From: Deltaproteobacteria bacterium
GTDB lineage: Bacteria > Myxococcota_A > UBA9160 > UBA4427
Assembly (NCBI GenBank): GCA_002719955.1
Contig: PBFW01000007.1
Coordinates: 65,724 to 129,723, forward strand
Direction of reading: 5' to 3'
Length of the DNA stretch: 64,000 nt
Part shown: piece by piece, positions 1 through 9,125 of the stretch
Layout: each line of letters opens with the position of its first letter
How positions within the stretch are numbered: position 1 is the first letter of the stretch
Position numbers and translations under genes: made by a program
Notes under the pieces: model-generated
The model's database searches: none
Told to the model about the DNA's origin: nothing
What the model saw: only the letters and a program-made list of their open reading frames with translations

Positions 1-924
1 ACCCGAAGCTTTCGAGATCCTCCTCTTCGCCTCACTCACGATTTCTTCGGGAAGCGGCCCCCTCGCCGCGACCGCAACATTTGCGACGAGATGCGCCGAC
101 TTGGATGTGCCCACGATCGTCGTATCGACGTACGGATGGGAGAGTACGAATCGCAGCATGAACTCCATCGGTGAGAGTTCGCCCAGGATCTCGTCCAACC
201 GGGCGCGCTCCCAGAGCGTGCGTCGCTCGGCGACGAAGCCGCGCCAGAATTCGTGCGCACCCGACTCGTCGTAGTCTGAAGCCGTCGCACCGCGCGCCAC
301 ACCTCCTCGGATGATCGTGGCCGCACCCGCCGCCGCGGCTCGGCAAATCGCGCCGTCGTGCTCGGGCTGAAGCGCCGAGTAGGGAATCTGGAATGAATCG
401 AAAACACCCATCTCGATGTGATCTTCGAGGTCCGGCAGCGTGCTCGACATCCCGAGAAATCGAACCTTACCCTCATCGCGAAGCGCCACCATCGCTTCGA
501 CGCTCCCCTCCGACTCGATCCTGGCTCGAGATGGGCTCGAGTGGATCTGCACGAGGTCGAGGCGGTCGGTTTTCAAGCGACGCAGGCTCTGCTCGACCCC
601 GGCGCGAATATTCGCTGGACTGAAATCGTGCTCAAGTTTTCCGCCCTCGAATCTCGGCTCGCGACCGACGAGGCAGCCACATTTGGACGCCAGAAAATAC
701 TCTTCGCGGCGATGGGCGATCGACTCCCCGATCAGCTCCTCGGAAGTGGCATAATCCGGCGACGTATCGATCAGGTTGATCCCCTGATCGAGGACTTCGT
801 TGAGTAGCCTTCCGGCCTCCTGAATCGAGGAGGGCCCCCCCGTCCTCATGAGCTCCATCGCCCCGAATCCGAGCCGTGTCGCTTCGAAACCGGTCCCTCC
901 GAAACGCTGTCGGGGAAGGATCAT
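1..924 (-). CDS. Aldo/keto reductase, 3' end cut by the window
   Basis: An NADPH-dependent carbonyl/alcohol oxidoreductase of the aldo/keto reductase TIM-barrel family. The frame is open from the ATG at 924 to base 1, giving 308 residues without a stop; family members are usually 290-340 residues, so little is missing. The catalytic tetrad is visible as D53, Y58 (in LIDTSPDYATSEELIGE), K81 (FLASKCG) and H128 (LVQIHSS). The late motif TTIVGTSK matches the cofactor-binding end of the barrel. GGAAAGG lies just upstream of the start. It is the last gene of a minus-strand run and follows the DUF1214-like lipoprotein gene by 84 bp. The substrate is unknown; the family call is firm. Confidence 0.9.
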   Translation of the reverse strand, partial: MILPRQRFGGTGFEATRLGFGAMELMRTGGPSSIQEAGRLLNEVLDQGINLIDTSPDYATSEELIGESIAHRREEYFLASKCGCLVGREPRFEGGKLEHDFSPANIRAGVEQSLRRLKTDRLDLVQIHSSPSRARIESEGSVEAMVALRDEGKVRFLGMSSTLPDLEDHIEMGVFDSFQIPYSALQPEHDGAICRAAAAGAATIIRGGVARGATASDYDESGAHEFWRGFVAERRTLWERARLDEILGELSPMEFMLRFVLSHPYVDTTIVGTSKSAHLVANVAVAARGPLPEEIVSEAKRRISKASG

Positions 925-1008
925 GACATTGCCTTTCCAGCCGAGCCGAATGCTCGCGTCGTCCTGATGGCATCCGATGCACGAGATCCCCTCGGCACCC
1001 GGCCCGGG

Positions 1009-2304
1009 CTATCGCCGCGCCAACCCATAGCGCCGCTCGATGGCTTCCTGCCGTTCCGCGATCTGCACCCGCCGCGCCGCTGCGTCGAAGCTCGGCTCAT
1101 CGGATGGAAAGTGGGACGCGATCGAATCGAAGGGTAGCAATTCGACTTTGGGCTCGTGCGCGCGGGTGAGTGCGCCGACGCCCTGCCATCGCAGCATCAT
1201 CTGGCCCTGCGGCGCCCCCGACGCGTCGAGCCAGTTGGCCACCCCCGGATCCCGCATACTGATCACGAAGCGGTACACCCCATCCGGACTCAACCGAGCC
1301 TGCCGATTGTTCAGGCTCGTCAGCTGATTCACGAAATCGAGCCCTTCGAACCACTCGGTCCCAAGCTGAAAACCCTGATAGCGCGCGTCGGAGGGGAGCA
1401 GCGTGACGAGCAATGCCTGATCGTCCCGAAGCCTGTAACGACCCGCGACGCTGTATTGGCTCTCGAGCCCTCCATCGGCACCCGTCATTCGTCGGAGGGG
1501 GCGAAAGCGATTCATCTCGAGACCCGAAAAAACTTGATCGACGAGTCCGAGATAGCCCGTGAGCGCGTCGCCCAGATAGGCCGCCGTCGCGTCGATTCGC
1601 GCGGCCACGATCTCGTCCTCGACCGCTCGACTCACTCGCCCGCGCATCCCGACCCGCTCGATCCCGATTTCGCCGGCCTCCTCGCTCGCCCAATCGCCAT
1701 AGGTGTACCGGACCAGGATGCGGCGTGTTCGAGGCGCGAGTTCGATCCAATTTCCTTCCCGCGGAGGCCCGCCCACGATCACCTCGAAGCGACCTTCGTC
1801 GTCTGTGATGAGTTCCGAGAGCCCGAATGTCCCCCGTGCCCGCATCGGCCGATGGATGCCGGGGTAGCCCTGATAGAGCTGAATGCTGAAATCTGCCGTC
1901 GTGCCGCGCCGTCCCTTGATCCGATAGACGGCGTCGTCCTCCACACGGCTCACCAGATAGAGGTTGTCGGGATTGCCGAGAGCGACCTTTGCATAACGCT
2001 CGTCCTGCGCCTGGAAATAGGGGTGCTCGGTATCCGCCCAGGCCAGTTCTTCGTCGATCGCCCGGCGCAAGAGACGCAAGATATGCAGCGCGCCTTCCCC
2101 GCGACCAAAGGGGACGCTCGAGGCCTCCTCCTCGCGCGCGATATCGACCGCAGCCTCGAGTTCTCCCGCGAGACGCTCGAGCGCCTGATAGGGGTCGGCC
2201 GCAGCCGGCGGCGCCAAGCCAATCGGTTCGGATCGCGTCGTACAAGCGGTGGACAAGAGGAGGGTCGAGACGGTGACCCATGCGATCAGCGGACATCGGA
2301 GCAT
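1009..2304 (-). CDS. DUF1214-like lipoprotein
   Basis: A predicted exported lipoprotein of 431 residues. The frame is open further upstream, but the ATG at 2304 is preceded by GAGGAG and begins a clean signal peptide ending in the lipobox LLLSTAC, so it is chosen. The mature part carries the segment NPDNLYLVSRVEDDAVYRI and, near the C-terminus, DGVYRFVISMRDPGVANWLD followed by a WQG motif, which resemble DUF1214-type proteins often found beside lipid or steroid catabolism genes. No catalytic residues can be assigned. It sits 53 bp after the SDR gene in the same run and may act on an envelope-located substrate, but that is inference. The DUF assignment is from memory of family pattern and needs a profile search. 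Confidence 0.7.
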   Translation of the reverse strand: MLRCPLIAWVTVSTLLLSTACTTRSEPIGLAPPAAADPYQALERLAGELEAAVDIAREEEASSVPFGRGEGALHILRLLRRAIDEELAWADTEHPYFQAQDERYAKVALGNPDNLYLVSRVEDDAVYRIKGRRGTTADFSIQLYQGYPGIHRPMRARGTFGLSELITDDEGRFEVIVGGPPREGNWIELAPRTRRILVRYTYGDWASEEAGEIGIERVGMRGRVSRAVEDEIVAARIDATAAYLGDALTGYLGLVDQVFSGLEMNRFRPLRRMTGADGGLESQYSVAGRYRLRDDQALLVTLLPSDARYQGFQLGTEWFEGLDFVNQLTSLNNRQARLSPDGVYRFVISMRDPGVANWLDASGAPQGQMMLRWQGVGALTRAHEPKVELLPFDSIASHFPSDEPSFDAAARRVQIAERQEAIERRYGLARR

Positions 2305-2357
2305 TTCTGGGCTCTCCTCAGAGTTCACACGAGGTCGGGCATGGCGGCGGCGACGCA

Positions 2358-3233
2358 TCAGGTGTCGCCCGGGACCCCCGATGGTCGTCGATGCACGGGC
2401 CCATCGGGCAGGGACCCGTCGACATCGGTGAATCCAAACTCATCGGCGAGATCGCGGGAAATGAGGGCCGAACCGGTTCGTTCCAGAATCTTCTCGTCCG
2501 TCGCGAGGGCCGCGATCGCTCGGCCGGTAAAATAGAGCGATTCCGCGCGGCTGAAATCCAGTCCCTTCACGCGGTCGCGATTATGTTCGTTTCGCTCCGT
2601 CAGGACGAGCCCGGGCCAGAGCGAGATGACCGAGACGCCATGCGGCTTCAATTCGTGCGCGCTGTCGCTCGTCAAGCGGTCGAGCGCTGCCTTACCGACG
2701 CCATAGGCGACGTGCCAGGCGTATTCCGCTGCCCCGGATGAGCTGATATTCGCGATCAGACCCGAACCCTGCTCGACCATGATGGGCGCGGCGAGTCGAC
2801 TCGCGGCGTAAGCAGAGCGCGTCCCGACATCGATCATGTCATCCCAATTCGAGAGCGGAACCTCCCAGAAACTCTTTCCCGAAACGAGTTCGTCGGGAAT
2901 GATGAAGGCATTATTCACGAGGATATCCAGGCGGCCCCGCTCCTCGCGCACCCGCGCAAAGAGCGCCTCGACGGCGGCGTCGTCGCGATGGTCACAAACA
3001 ACCGCGACTCCGCATCCTCCGACGGAATCGATTTCAGCAGCGACGGCCTCGACGCTCCCCTTCTCAGGCGGATCTGCCTCGCTGCTTCGCCGCGCGGTGC
3101 AATAGACCGTCGCACCCCGCGCACCCAGACCCACGGCACACCCACGACCGATTCCGCGACTCGCACCGGTCACGATCGCGACATGTCCGGCGAGTGCCTG
3201 ATCCTGTGCTCCCGCTGTGTGTGGCTCGCCCAC
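2358..3233 (-). CDS. SDR oxidoreductase, DHRS1-like
   Basis: A classical short-chain dehydrogenase/reductase of 291 residues using NAD(P)(H). The cofactor motif TGASRGIG is at residues 22-29, the structural NNA at 107-109, and the catalytic Ser-Tyr-Lys set is ISSS around 163-166 with Y177-GVG-K181. The stretch YGVGKAALDRL plus HGVSVISLWPG resembles the DHRS1 subgroup more than the FabG type. The start is GTG at 3233, supported by GAGGAGGG lying inside the last codons of the upstream amidohydrolase gene, whose stop is only 3 bp away, so the two are very likely translated from one mRNA. The C-terminal tail beyond DGS is longer than usual. Substrate unknown. Confidence 0.9.
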   Translation of the reverse strand: MGEPHTAGAQDQALAGHVAIVTGASRGIGRGCAVGLGARGATVYCTARRSSEADPPEKGSVEAVAAEIDSVGGCGVAVVCDHRDDAAVEALFARVREERGRLDILVNNAFIIPDELVSGKSFWEVPLSNWDDMIDVGTRSAYAASRLAAPIMVEQGSGLIANISSSGAAEYAWHVAYGVGKAALDRLTSDSAHELKPHGVSVISLWPGLVLTERNEHNRDRVKGLDFSRAESLYFTGRAIAALATDEKILERTGSALISRDLADEFGFTDVDGSLPDGPVHRRPSGVPGDT

Positions 3234-3236
3234 GAT

Positions 3237-4739
3237 TCAGCCCTCCTCGGCCGTGATCTTGCGCGCTTCCGCTTCGACACGGGTCCCCTCGAAGAAGTCC
3301 GGATTCACACTGGAATAGAACCTGATCGGATTCACGCAGATGAACTCGTGGAATTGCTCCTCGTCGAGAATCTTCTTCTCGACGAGCTCATAGGCCTCTT
3401 CGAGGATCGCCTTCATGTCGGGGACGTCCCAATGGCCCATATCCGAGCTGAACATCGCTCGTAAACGCGCACCCATCGGATTGACGTGATCATCGAAGGC
3501 GAAGGCGACGGTTCCGTCGTCCGCCTCGCATCCGAAATAGAAATGCGGCACGAAGAGCTCGCGAATATCTTCCTTCTTCTCGATCTCGCAGGCCTTGTAG
3601 TCATCGAGTTCCGGGGGCTCGGGTTCGAGCTTCCGGAACGATTCGGCGATGGCCGGACCATCCTTCTTCATGCGTTCGTCGCCGTAGCGATCGAAGAGTT
3701 CGAGTATCAGATTCGCATCGATCTTCGCGGGATCGAGATGATGAATCGATTCGGCGTTGCGCTTCTCCCAATGCGAGACGAGCCCCGCATAGAGATCGCA
3801 CCCCCACGCACCCCCCCCCTCGAGCAGACCGAACGAGAGTTCGGGGAAGCGTCGAGTCACGCCGCCCATGAAGATCGATCGGCAGAACGCTTCCATGCTC
3901 ACACCAAAGGAGCCGATATGGTTGGACACATAATTAGACACCGAACGGCGACTTCCCCAACCCATGCCCGGTGTGTGGGACGCCGGCGCGACCTTCAATT
4001 CGACACATCGCCGCCAGAAGGGATCATAGTCATACGCGGAATCGAGCCCGAGCGCATCGATCCGATCACCGGCACCGGAACCCCAATTCGGAGTTTCTCG
4101 GCCCCCGACCTCGACATCCTCACCGATCGGGCGATTGACGAGACCATTGATCATGATCGCCTTGTATCCCAGCTCGTCGACCGCGTGTTCGAGTTCGGCG
4201 ATAGCCTCTTCGGGCGTGTGCGTCGGCACGAGCGCGACCGGCGTCATGCGATCCCCATACCCGCCATAGAGTTCCTGGTGATAGCTGTTGAGCGCACGGC
4301 AAGCGATCTGACGAAGTTCGGCCTCACGAATCCCCGGCGTCGTCAGCGTTCGACTCGGATAGAGGATCGCGAAATCGATCCCGAAATCGTCGAGCCGCTC
4401 GTAGAGCAGACGCGGAAGATGTGCCGTCGCGCGATCGAGGGTATTGGCCGCCGGCAGGGTCCACCACGGCGGTCGCGGCGTCCATTGGGAGCGCCGTGCC
4501 ACCTCGGACATCTCGCTCCAAGGACGCAATACGGTGTCGTCATAATCCAGTCCACCGGACGCTTCGAAGCGCGCCGCGAGTTCCGCGCCGCCGAGATCCT
4601 TCACGTGGTCGAAAAAGAAGCCTTTCATGACGGGGGCGGTCTCGATCCAGTGGCCGTCGGCGTCGACGACGGGGTGACCGAGCTGCGACCGAATCGAGGC
4701 CGCTCGAGTCGTACCGGAACCGATCGTTGCGGCGCTCAT
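3237..4739 (-). CDS. PF04909 amidohydrolase-family protein
   Basis: A metal-dependent hydrolase or decarboxylase of the amidohydrolase_2 family (relatives include ACMSD and resorcylate decarboxylase), 500 residues. The N-terminal metal motif appears as D26-A-D28-G-H30 instead of the HxH of classical amidohydrolases, and a late SSDMGHWD motif supplies the family's conserved Asp. A long insertion rich in charged residues precedes that motif. Its ATG overlaps the stop of the upstream unknown gene (ATGA), and its own stop abuts the SDR start, so it is the centre of a tight operon. A run of nine C (3811-3819) lies inside the gene, encoding Gly residues on the minus strand. C-C or C-N bond cleavage is equally possible. 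Confidence 0.88.
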   Translation of the reverse strand: MSAATIGSGTTRAASIRSQLGHPVVDADGHWIETAPVMKGFFFDHVKDLGGAELAARFEASGGLDYDDTVLRPWSEMSEVARRSQWTPRPPWWTLPAANTLDRATAHLPRLLYERLDDFGIDFAILYPSRTLTTPGIREAELRQIACRALNSYHQELYGGYGDRMTPVALVPTHTPEEAIAELEHAVDELGYKAIMINGLVNRPIGEDVEVGGRETPNWGSGAGDRIDALGLDSAYDYDPFWRRCVELKVAPASHTPGMGWGSRRSVSNYVSNHIGSFGVSMEAFCRSIFMGGVTRRFPELSFGLLEGGGAWGCDLYAGLVSHWEKRNAESIHHLDPAKIDANLILELFDRYGDERMKKDGPAIAESFRKLEPEPPELDDYKACEIEKKEDIRELFVPHFYFGCEADDGTVAFAFDDHVNPMGARLRAMFSSDMGHWDVPDMKAILEEAYELVEKKILDEEQFHEFICVNPIRFYSSVNPDFFEGTRVEAEARKITAEEG

Positions 4740-5335
4740 GACGCACCTCCGGTCACACCCGCGGCCGGTGATGTACCCGCCGCTTTCGAGGCGCCTGCGA
4801 GCGCACCCGCGTAGATGGACGCGTCATCGTGTTGGAAGCGCACGCGAAAGGCCGCCTCGGTGACCAGCGGCAGGATCTGCTCGATACTTCCCTGGTCGAT
4901 GCATGTGGCGAGTTCCGCCGCCCCTGCGCGTTCGAGCATCTGGGGCAAACGCGTCCGAATGCATTCGAGCGCCCATCGCAGCGGATCACCGTGTGCATGC
5001 GGGTCGAGATGAACCATATCGTTCATCTGCTCCGCGTAGGAGACGTAGTGATAATGTGGACCCTCCTCGAAACAATCGAAACGAAGAAATTCGGCTTCGG
5101 GTTCACCGAGAGCCGGCTCCCCGAAGACATGGAGCGCGACACCGCGATCGTTGATCGGTCCGATCCTCCCCTCGTAATTCTGGCTCGCCTGATGCGCCGC
5201 CCCGATCGCCTCGTCGAGCAGTCGATATTCGACCCAGATCGAAATCGGAGCGACTTCGAAACGCTGACAGTGAGCGTCGATGGGAGGGATGGGCATGATG
5301 TCGTATCTGGTCACACCGCGTTCGATTTTGAGCAT
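4736..5335 (-). CDS. Uncharacterised protein coupled to the amidohydrolase
   Basis: A protein of about 199 residues that I do not recognise with confidence. The frame begins with TTG at 5341, but the ATG two codons later at 5335 is the more likely start; an internal ATG at 5296 is a weaker alternative. Visible are a His- and aromatic-rich segment (FDCFEEGPHYHYV) that could bind a metal or substrate, a basic LECIRTRLPQML stretch, and a low-complexity Ala/Gly/Ser/Thr tail of about 25 residues. There is no signal peptide or membrane segment. Its stop overlaps the amidohydrolase start by four bases, which argues for translational coupling and a partner role with that enzyme. Confidence 0.7.
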   Translation of the reverse strand: MLKIERGVTRYDIMPIPPIDAHCQRFEVAPISIWVEYRLLDEAIGAAHQASQNYEGRIGPINDRGVALHVFGEPALGEPEAEFLRFDCFEEGPHYHYVSYAEQMNDMVHLDPHAHGDPLRWALECIRTRLPQMLERAGAAELATCIDQGSIEQILPLVTEAAFRVRFQHDDASIYAGALAGASKAAGTSPAAGVTGGAS

Positions 5336-5496
5336 CTTCAACCCCGCCGCGCCCCGGGTCGACGTGAGAAGTCACACGAGGCATGCCGGAGAGTCTATCT
5401 CGCCGAATTGCGACCGCGATGGCCGCGCGGCGGTGAATGGCCCCGGTGGAGACGGGCGAGGTATGCTGCCCCGGGGCCCAACCAGGAGTCGAGGCG
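5336..5496. promoter_or_regulatory. Divergent intergenic region, presumed two promoters
   Basis: This 161-bp gap separates the start of the minus-strand amidohydrolase run from the plus-strand SDR gene. It must hold the promoter of at least one and probably both. It is GC-rich and I see no convincing -35/-10 pair or operator palindrome; only the AGGAG ribosome site at 5484-5488 is clear. Confidence 0.4.
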
Positions 5497-6255
5497 ATGA
5501 CGATGGAACGATTGACGGGAAGGCGAGCGCTGGTCACGGGAGCGGCCTCGGGGATCGGGCGTGCAACCGCATTGCGCCTGGCCAGTGAAGGCGCTTCGGT
5601 CTTCTGCGCCGATATCGACGCGCTCGGAGCCGAGCAGACCGCCAAGGCGATCGATGCCAGCGGGGGCAAGGCCAAGAGCGGCGCCATCGACGTGGCCGAC
5701 CTCGGCTCCTGCGAAGAGGGTGTCGAGCGCGCGGCCGGAAGCCTCGACGGACTCGATCTTCTCGCCAACATCGCAGGGATTCTACGCCCGGGCCACACCC
5801 TCGAACAGGACGCGAGCGTCTTCGACCTGACGATTTCGATCAACCTGACGGGCACATTCAATATGTGCCGCTCGGCGCTCCCCAAGCTGCTCGAGGGCGG
5901 CGGCGCGATCGTCAACATGGCCTCAGCCGCGGCGCTCCAGGGCGTCCCCTACAACGCCGCCTATTGTGCCTCGAAGGCGGGCGTCGTCGGCCTGACTCGT
6001 TCACTCGCCTCGGAGTACGCCCGACGCGAGATTCGCGTGAATTGCATCTGCCCGGGCGGCGTGATGACCCCCATGACCCAGTCGGGTTTCCCGGTCGAAG
6101 CCCCCGATGCCAACCTGATGGCGCGCATCGCTCCGCAGATGCCCAAGATCGGGAAACCCGAGGATATTGCGGCCCTGGTCGCCTATCTCGCCTCGGACGA
6201 AGCAGGGTATATGACGGGCTCCGCGATCACGATCGATGGGGGCCAACTCGCCTGA
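5497..6255 (+). CDS. SDR oxidoreductase (FabG-like)
   Basis: A classical SDR of 252 residues, probably NAD(P)-dependent 3-oxoacyl- or sterol-type dehydrogenase. TGAASGIG (14-21) binds the cofactor, NIAG (91-94) stands in place of NNAG, and S143, Y156 and K160 form the catalytic triad; CICPGGVMTPM is the usual post-triad motif and GSAITIDGG the C-terminal signature. The frame is open upstream to 5437, but the ATG at 5497 has AGGAG eight bases ahead and is chosen. A decayed flavin-oxidoreductase gene begins immediately at its stop codon, so the downstream context has been rearranged. Substrate unknown. Confidence 0.92.
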   Translation: MTMERLTGRRALVTGAASGIGRATALRLASEGASVFCADIDALGAEQTAKAIDASGGKAKSGAIDVADLGSCEEGVERAAGSLDGLDLLANIAGILRPGHTLEQDASVFDLTISINLTGTFNMCRSALPKLLEGGGAIVNMASAAALQGVPYNAAYCASKAGVVGLTRSLASEYARREIRVNCICPGGVMTPMTQSGFPVEAPDANLMARIAPQMPKIGKPEDIAALVAYLASDEAGYMTGSAITIDGGQLA

Positions 6256-6964
6256 TCCCGCTCGACTCGGCCCGATCACACTTCGCAATCGCATCATCAA
6301 ATCGGCCACCTTCGAAGGCGTCGTGCCCAATGCCCTGGTGTCCCCCAGGAGCTGATCGAATATCACCGCCAGGTGGCGGCCGGCGGCGTCGGGATGAGTG
6401 CCGTCGCCTACGTCGCGGTCTCGCCGGGTGGGCGCACGAATGCGGCCTCCCTCTACATGCGCGACGAGGTGACCCCGGGCTTGCGGAAGTTGACGCAGGC
6501 GGTGGACGCGTCGCGATTCTTGCCAAGCCGAACATGCTCGACACGATTCCCGGCGGATTGAAGGAAGACGAGAGCCTCGAAGTCGCGCGCATGCTCGCAT
6601 CCAACGGCAGTCTCGACGCGCTCGTGCTGACCGGCGGCAGCAATTACGGAAATCCGATGTTCCTCTTTCGCGGCCCACCTCCCCTTCCTCGTACGTCTGG
6701 GCTTCAAGCTCGCCGGACGCAAAATTCTGCCGGACACGCCCTTCGAAGAAACCTATTTCAAGGCGCTGGCGACCCCTTTCAAGGAGGCCCTCGAGGATGG
6801 GTTCGCGTTCGTGCAGATGGACCGCGCACTCTTGCGCGAACCCGACCTGCTCCCAAAGATGCAGGAGGGAAGCCAGACCGAGGGGGTCTGTGACCACTGC
6901 AATCGCTGCCTGCCGAGCATCTACACTGGCACGCGCTGTCTTCGGGTCGACCCCGATCCGATCG
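6256..6964 (+). pseudogene. Decayed NADH:flavin oxidoreductase (old yellow enzyme) gene
   Basis: Reading the three forward frames piecewise recovers an old-yellow-enzyme-like protein: LGPITLRNRIIKSATFEG at about 6266, then EYHRQVAAGGVGMSAV in another frame at about 6358, AILAKPNMLDTIPGGL from about 6519, and CDHCNRCLPSIYTGTRC near 6890-6940. At least three frame changes and one stop (6355-6357) interrupt it, and no start codon exists because homology begins at the SDR stop. The middle part, where the substrate-binding His/Asn would lie, appears shortened. It therefore cannot make an intact enzyme as written. The alternative is consensus error in the assembly, which would need several independent indels here. 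Confidence 0.8.
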
Positions 6965-8974
6965 TCAGCGGCCCTCGGACGGGGCCTCCGAAAGGGCAAA
7001 GGCGATCAGCGCGTCGTCCGACGGGGACCCCAGCGGAAAATGTCCGCCCGCGGCGATCACGACGAATTGCCGCCCGCCGGGCCGAACGCGATAGGTCATC
7101 GGCGTCGCGTGACCCGAAGCCGGCAGCAGCCGACTCCACAGCTCGTCGCCCGTCTCGACGTCGAAGGCGCGAAGGGTTCGATCCATCGTCGCCGCGATGA
7201 ACACGAGACCGCCCGCAGTCTGGATCGGTCCGCCCTGATTCGGCGTACCCCATTCGAAGAATTCGCCGAAAGCCGGAGCGAGTTCACGGAGGTTGCCGAG
7301 CGGACGCTGCCATTCGACCTCGCCCGTCGCGAGATCGATCGACGTCAACTGGCCCCAGGGCGGCGGCGTGCAGGGCATCCCCCAGGACGAGAGCAACGGC
7401 GCTCGAATCACGACGTAGGGCGTACCTTCCTGGGGCTGGGCACCGACCAGGTCCGTGCCCGACAGGTCGCCCGCTCCCTCGCGCGGGACGATCTGGACGA
7501 TGAAGGGATTGCGCATGGAGTTGACCACGAGCCGACCCCGCTCGTCGTCGACGGAAAGGGCGCCCCAATTCACACCCCCCCCGAGTCCCGGAAACACGAT
7601 CGATCCTTCGTAGGAAGGCGGCGTGAAGATCCCCTCGTTCCGAAGCGCGCCGACGAGCTTGCGACACTGCGCGCGATCGATCGGCGTGAGGCCCCAGATC
7701 TCTTCGTCGGGGAGCGCATGGGGATGCAGAGGGGCCGGGAGGGTCGGGAAGGGCTGGGTCGGCGCGATCATTTCGCCGCTGACGGTGCCCTGGGGAACCG
7801 GACGTTCCTCGATCGGGAAGAGCGGCCGCCCCGTCCGGCGGTCGAGCAGGAAGACATGGCCCATCTTGGTCGCCTGGGCAAGCGCCGGAATACCCGCCCG
7901 CTCCGGGCCGCCGGGGTGGGTATAGAGAACCGGCTGGGAGGCGACATCGTAGTCCCAGACATCGTGATGCACCGTCTGGAAATCCCAGCGCCGCTCACCC
8001 GTGTACGCATCGAGCGCCACGACCGAGCTTGCGAAGGCGCCCAGGCCATGCCGCTCGCCTCCGTAATGATCCGGCGCCGCATTGCCCATCGGTAGGAAGA
8101 CGAGCCCCCGCTCCTCGTCCGCCGAAAGAAGCGACCACGCATTGGCCGTCCCGCGTGTGTACTCGGCCCCCGCTGCCGCATCCACGGCCTTCACCGGCTC
8201 TCGGTCATCGGGCACGGGATCCCAGGCCCAGACGAGTTCACCCGTCACCGCGTCCCAGCCGCGCACGACCCCGCCCGGCGCGTCCACGCGCTGTCCATCG
8301 GTCACCCAGGCGCCGGTGACTACCCGCCCGGCGACGATCGTCGGCGGCGAGGTCATATAATATTCGCCGTCCCGGGTCTCACCGATCCCGTCGAGGAGAT
8401 TCACTTCGCCCCCGACACCGAATCCCTCGCAGGGTCTTCCCGTCTCGGCATCGAGCGCGATCAGGCGGGCATCGAGGGTGCCCAAATAAACCCGCGAGCG
8501 GCACAGCGACCCGGCCGTCGACTCCACCCGCGCATGGGCGACGCCGCGGCACACGGGGTTGTAGATCCCGGCCAGGTCGGGTTTCGCATCGAAGCGCCAA
8601 CGCTCGACACCCGTCTCCGCGTCGACCGAGATCACCTGATTTCGAGGCGTACACAGGATCAGGTGTTCGTCGACGAGGATCGGCGTCACCTGAAGCGAGG
8701 TCGTCGGGGTGACATCACCGGAATCGAATCGCCATGCCTCTTCGAGCTGCCCCACGTTCCCGCGATGAATCTGGGTGAGCGGGGAATAACGCTGGCCGGC
8801 CAGGTTCCCGCCGACCTGGGGCCAGCCGGCGACCGGGCCGGAAAAGTCGATCGATGCCTCCTCGCCGCTGCGATCACCGCAAGCGAAGGCCCCCATGAAG
8901 CACGAGAGGAGCAGAAGGAACCCTGCCACAGGCTCCCTGACGAGCCCCCGTGCGCCCAGCGAAAATCGCCCCAT
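6965..8974 (-). CDS. PQQ-dependent dehydrogenase, lipoprotein type
   Basis: A quinoprotein alcohol/sugar dehydrogenase of about 669 residues acting in the periplasm. The start at 8974 gives a signal peptide with lipobox MGAFAC; the frame is open 27 codons further up without a better ribosome site. Repeated beta-propeller docking motifs are visible: DAETGVERWRFD, DAVTGELVWAWDP, DAYTGERRWDFQ followed by HHDVWDYD, DLATGEVEWQ and DVETGDELWSR. This architecture fits the membrane glucose-dehydrogenase relatives, but the five-helix N-terminal membrane domain is absent and the lipid anchor would replace it. Electrons would pass to quinone or a cytochrome. It faces two decayed genes, one on each side. 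Confidence 0.9.
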   Translation of the reverse strand: MGRFSLGARGLVREPVAGFLLLLSCFMGAFACGDRSGEEASIDFSGPVAGWPQVGGNLAGQRYSPLTQIHRGNVGQLEEAWRFDSGDVTPTTSLQVTPILVDEHLILCTPRNQVISVDAETGVERWRFDAKPDLAGIYNPVCRGVAHARVESTAGSLCRSRVYLGTLDARLIALDAETGRPCEGFGVGGEVNLLDGIGETRDGEYYMTSPPTIVAGRVVTGAWVTDGQRVDAPGGVVRGWDAVTGELVWAWDPVPDDREPVKAVDAAAGAEYTRGTANAWSLLSADEERGLVFLPMGNAAPDHYGGERHGLGAFASSVVALDAYTGERRWDFQTVHHDVWDYDVASQPVLYTHPGGPERAGIPALAQATKMGHVFLLDRRTGRPLFPIEERPVPQGTVSGEMIAPTQPFPTLPAPLHPHALPDEEIWGLTPIDRAQCRKLVGALRNEGIFTPPSYEGSIVFPGLGGGVNWGALSVDDERGRLVVNSMRNPFIVQIVPREGAGDLSGTDLVGAQPQEGTPYVVIRAPLLSSWGMPCTPPPWGQLTSIDLATGEVEWQRPLGNLRELAPAFGEFFEWGTPNQGGPIQTAGGLVFIAATMDRTLRAFDVETGDELWSRLLPASGHATPMTYRVRPGGRQFVVIAAGGHFPLGSPSDDALIAFALSEAPSEGR

Positions 8975-9125
8975 TTCCCATCCCCCGAGACCGCTTCCCG
9001 GATCACACCGAGTGCCACGTCGGTCGTCCGCGCGCCGAGAACCAACGCTACCCAAGCGCGAGGGGCTCGGCCGCTGCCGAAGGCGAGGAATTCAAGTTGG
9101 CATGCCGCCAGCCGATTCCGGACCC

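Noticed and set aside
1156..2535. Large antisense ORFs over the DUF1214-like gene and many other genes (for example 3486-4814, 28663-29679, 38321-38746)
   Set aside because: They mirror the codon bias of the true genes in GC-rich DNA, show no family motif, and have no ribosome site.
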